Positions 63,672-64,000 of a stretch of DNA of 64,000 nucleotides are shown in pieces (the first letter of the stretch is position 1; every line of letters begins with the position of its first letter). Under the pieces are notes generated by a model that saw nothing but the letters and a program-made list of their open reading frames with translations, did no database searches and was not told the DNA's origin. The position numbers and the translations under genes are program-made. This DNA is from Streptomyces sp. NK15101 (GTDB lineage: Bacteria > Actinomycetota > Actinomycetes > Streptomycetales > Streptomycetaceae): positions 1-64,000 of the forward strand of contig NZ_JAINVG010000020.1 of the NCBI RefSeq assembly GCF_020400725.1, in the 5' to 3' direction.

Positions 63672-64000
<329 letters not shown>

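Overview
The window is high-GC actinobacterial DNA, almost certainly Streptomyces. The evidence is ssgR-ssgA, femX, C-type rpsR, glycine-rich SSB, GTTTCACGTGAAAC parS sites, TTRTCCACA DnaA boxes, and a Rex operator in front of cydAB-cydCD. As I recall it, the order ino1 - padR - PBP - GT87 - alr-like - femX - rpsF-ssb-rpsR-rplI - MATE - dnaB - ... - ptpA - ssgR-ssgA - thiC - ... - hisC - cydAB-cydCD matches the oriC-proximal core of S. coelicolor (about SCO3899-3959). Five parS sites and several DnaA boxes fit a position near oriC.

Layout. 1-8703: inositol phosphate synthase with its PadR regulator, then a cell-envelope block (class A PBP, GT87-type membrane glycosyltransferase, alanine-racemase-fold protein, FemX, small membrane protein). 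8704-14057: ribosomal/replication cluster rpsF-ssb-rpsR-rplI, a convergent MATE transporter, and dnaB behind a group of DnaA boxes. 14058-17371: an accessory stretch (PPOX-fold protein, alpha/beta hydrolase plus AraC regulator) separated and bordered by copies of a degenerate repeat family. This is the most unusual structure in the window. 17372-26849: serine hydrolase, a parS pair, two GNATs, MarR, HAD phosphatase starting on a parS, globin-reductase, LysR-NUDIX, PLP lyase plus low-molecular-weight tyrosine phosphatase, four-TM protein, cupin. 27044-30434: DUF5326, ssgR-ssgA sporulation pair, YibE/F protein.

30511-39690: TPP riboswitch-thiC, a TerD-VWA fusion, a membrane protein, metallophosphoesterase, LacI regulator, aminotransferase, cyclophilin-like protein. 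39793-47813: Rex-controlled cydA, cydB, fused cydCD, then a two-GAF histidine kinase resembling the DosS oxygen/redox sensors. 47833-49779: a HAD phosphatase followed by a graveyard of three decayed genes. 49980-54906: DUF6083 with 30-bp in-frame repeats, LLM oxidoreductase, DUF72, a hypothetical, RNA 2'-phosphotransferase (with DnaA boxes upstream), MerR regulator. 55072-64000: M24 peptidase coupled to an EphD-like hydrolase-SDR fusion, a four-gene ABC exporter cluster with a leaderless-type start, a GntR-MFS pair, and the start of a dihydrolipoyl dehydrogenase gene.

No tRNA, rRNA, CRISPR array, phage or intact insertion sequence was seen. Start codons were mostly chosen by ribosome-binding site and family length, and differ from the longest open frame in many genes.
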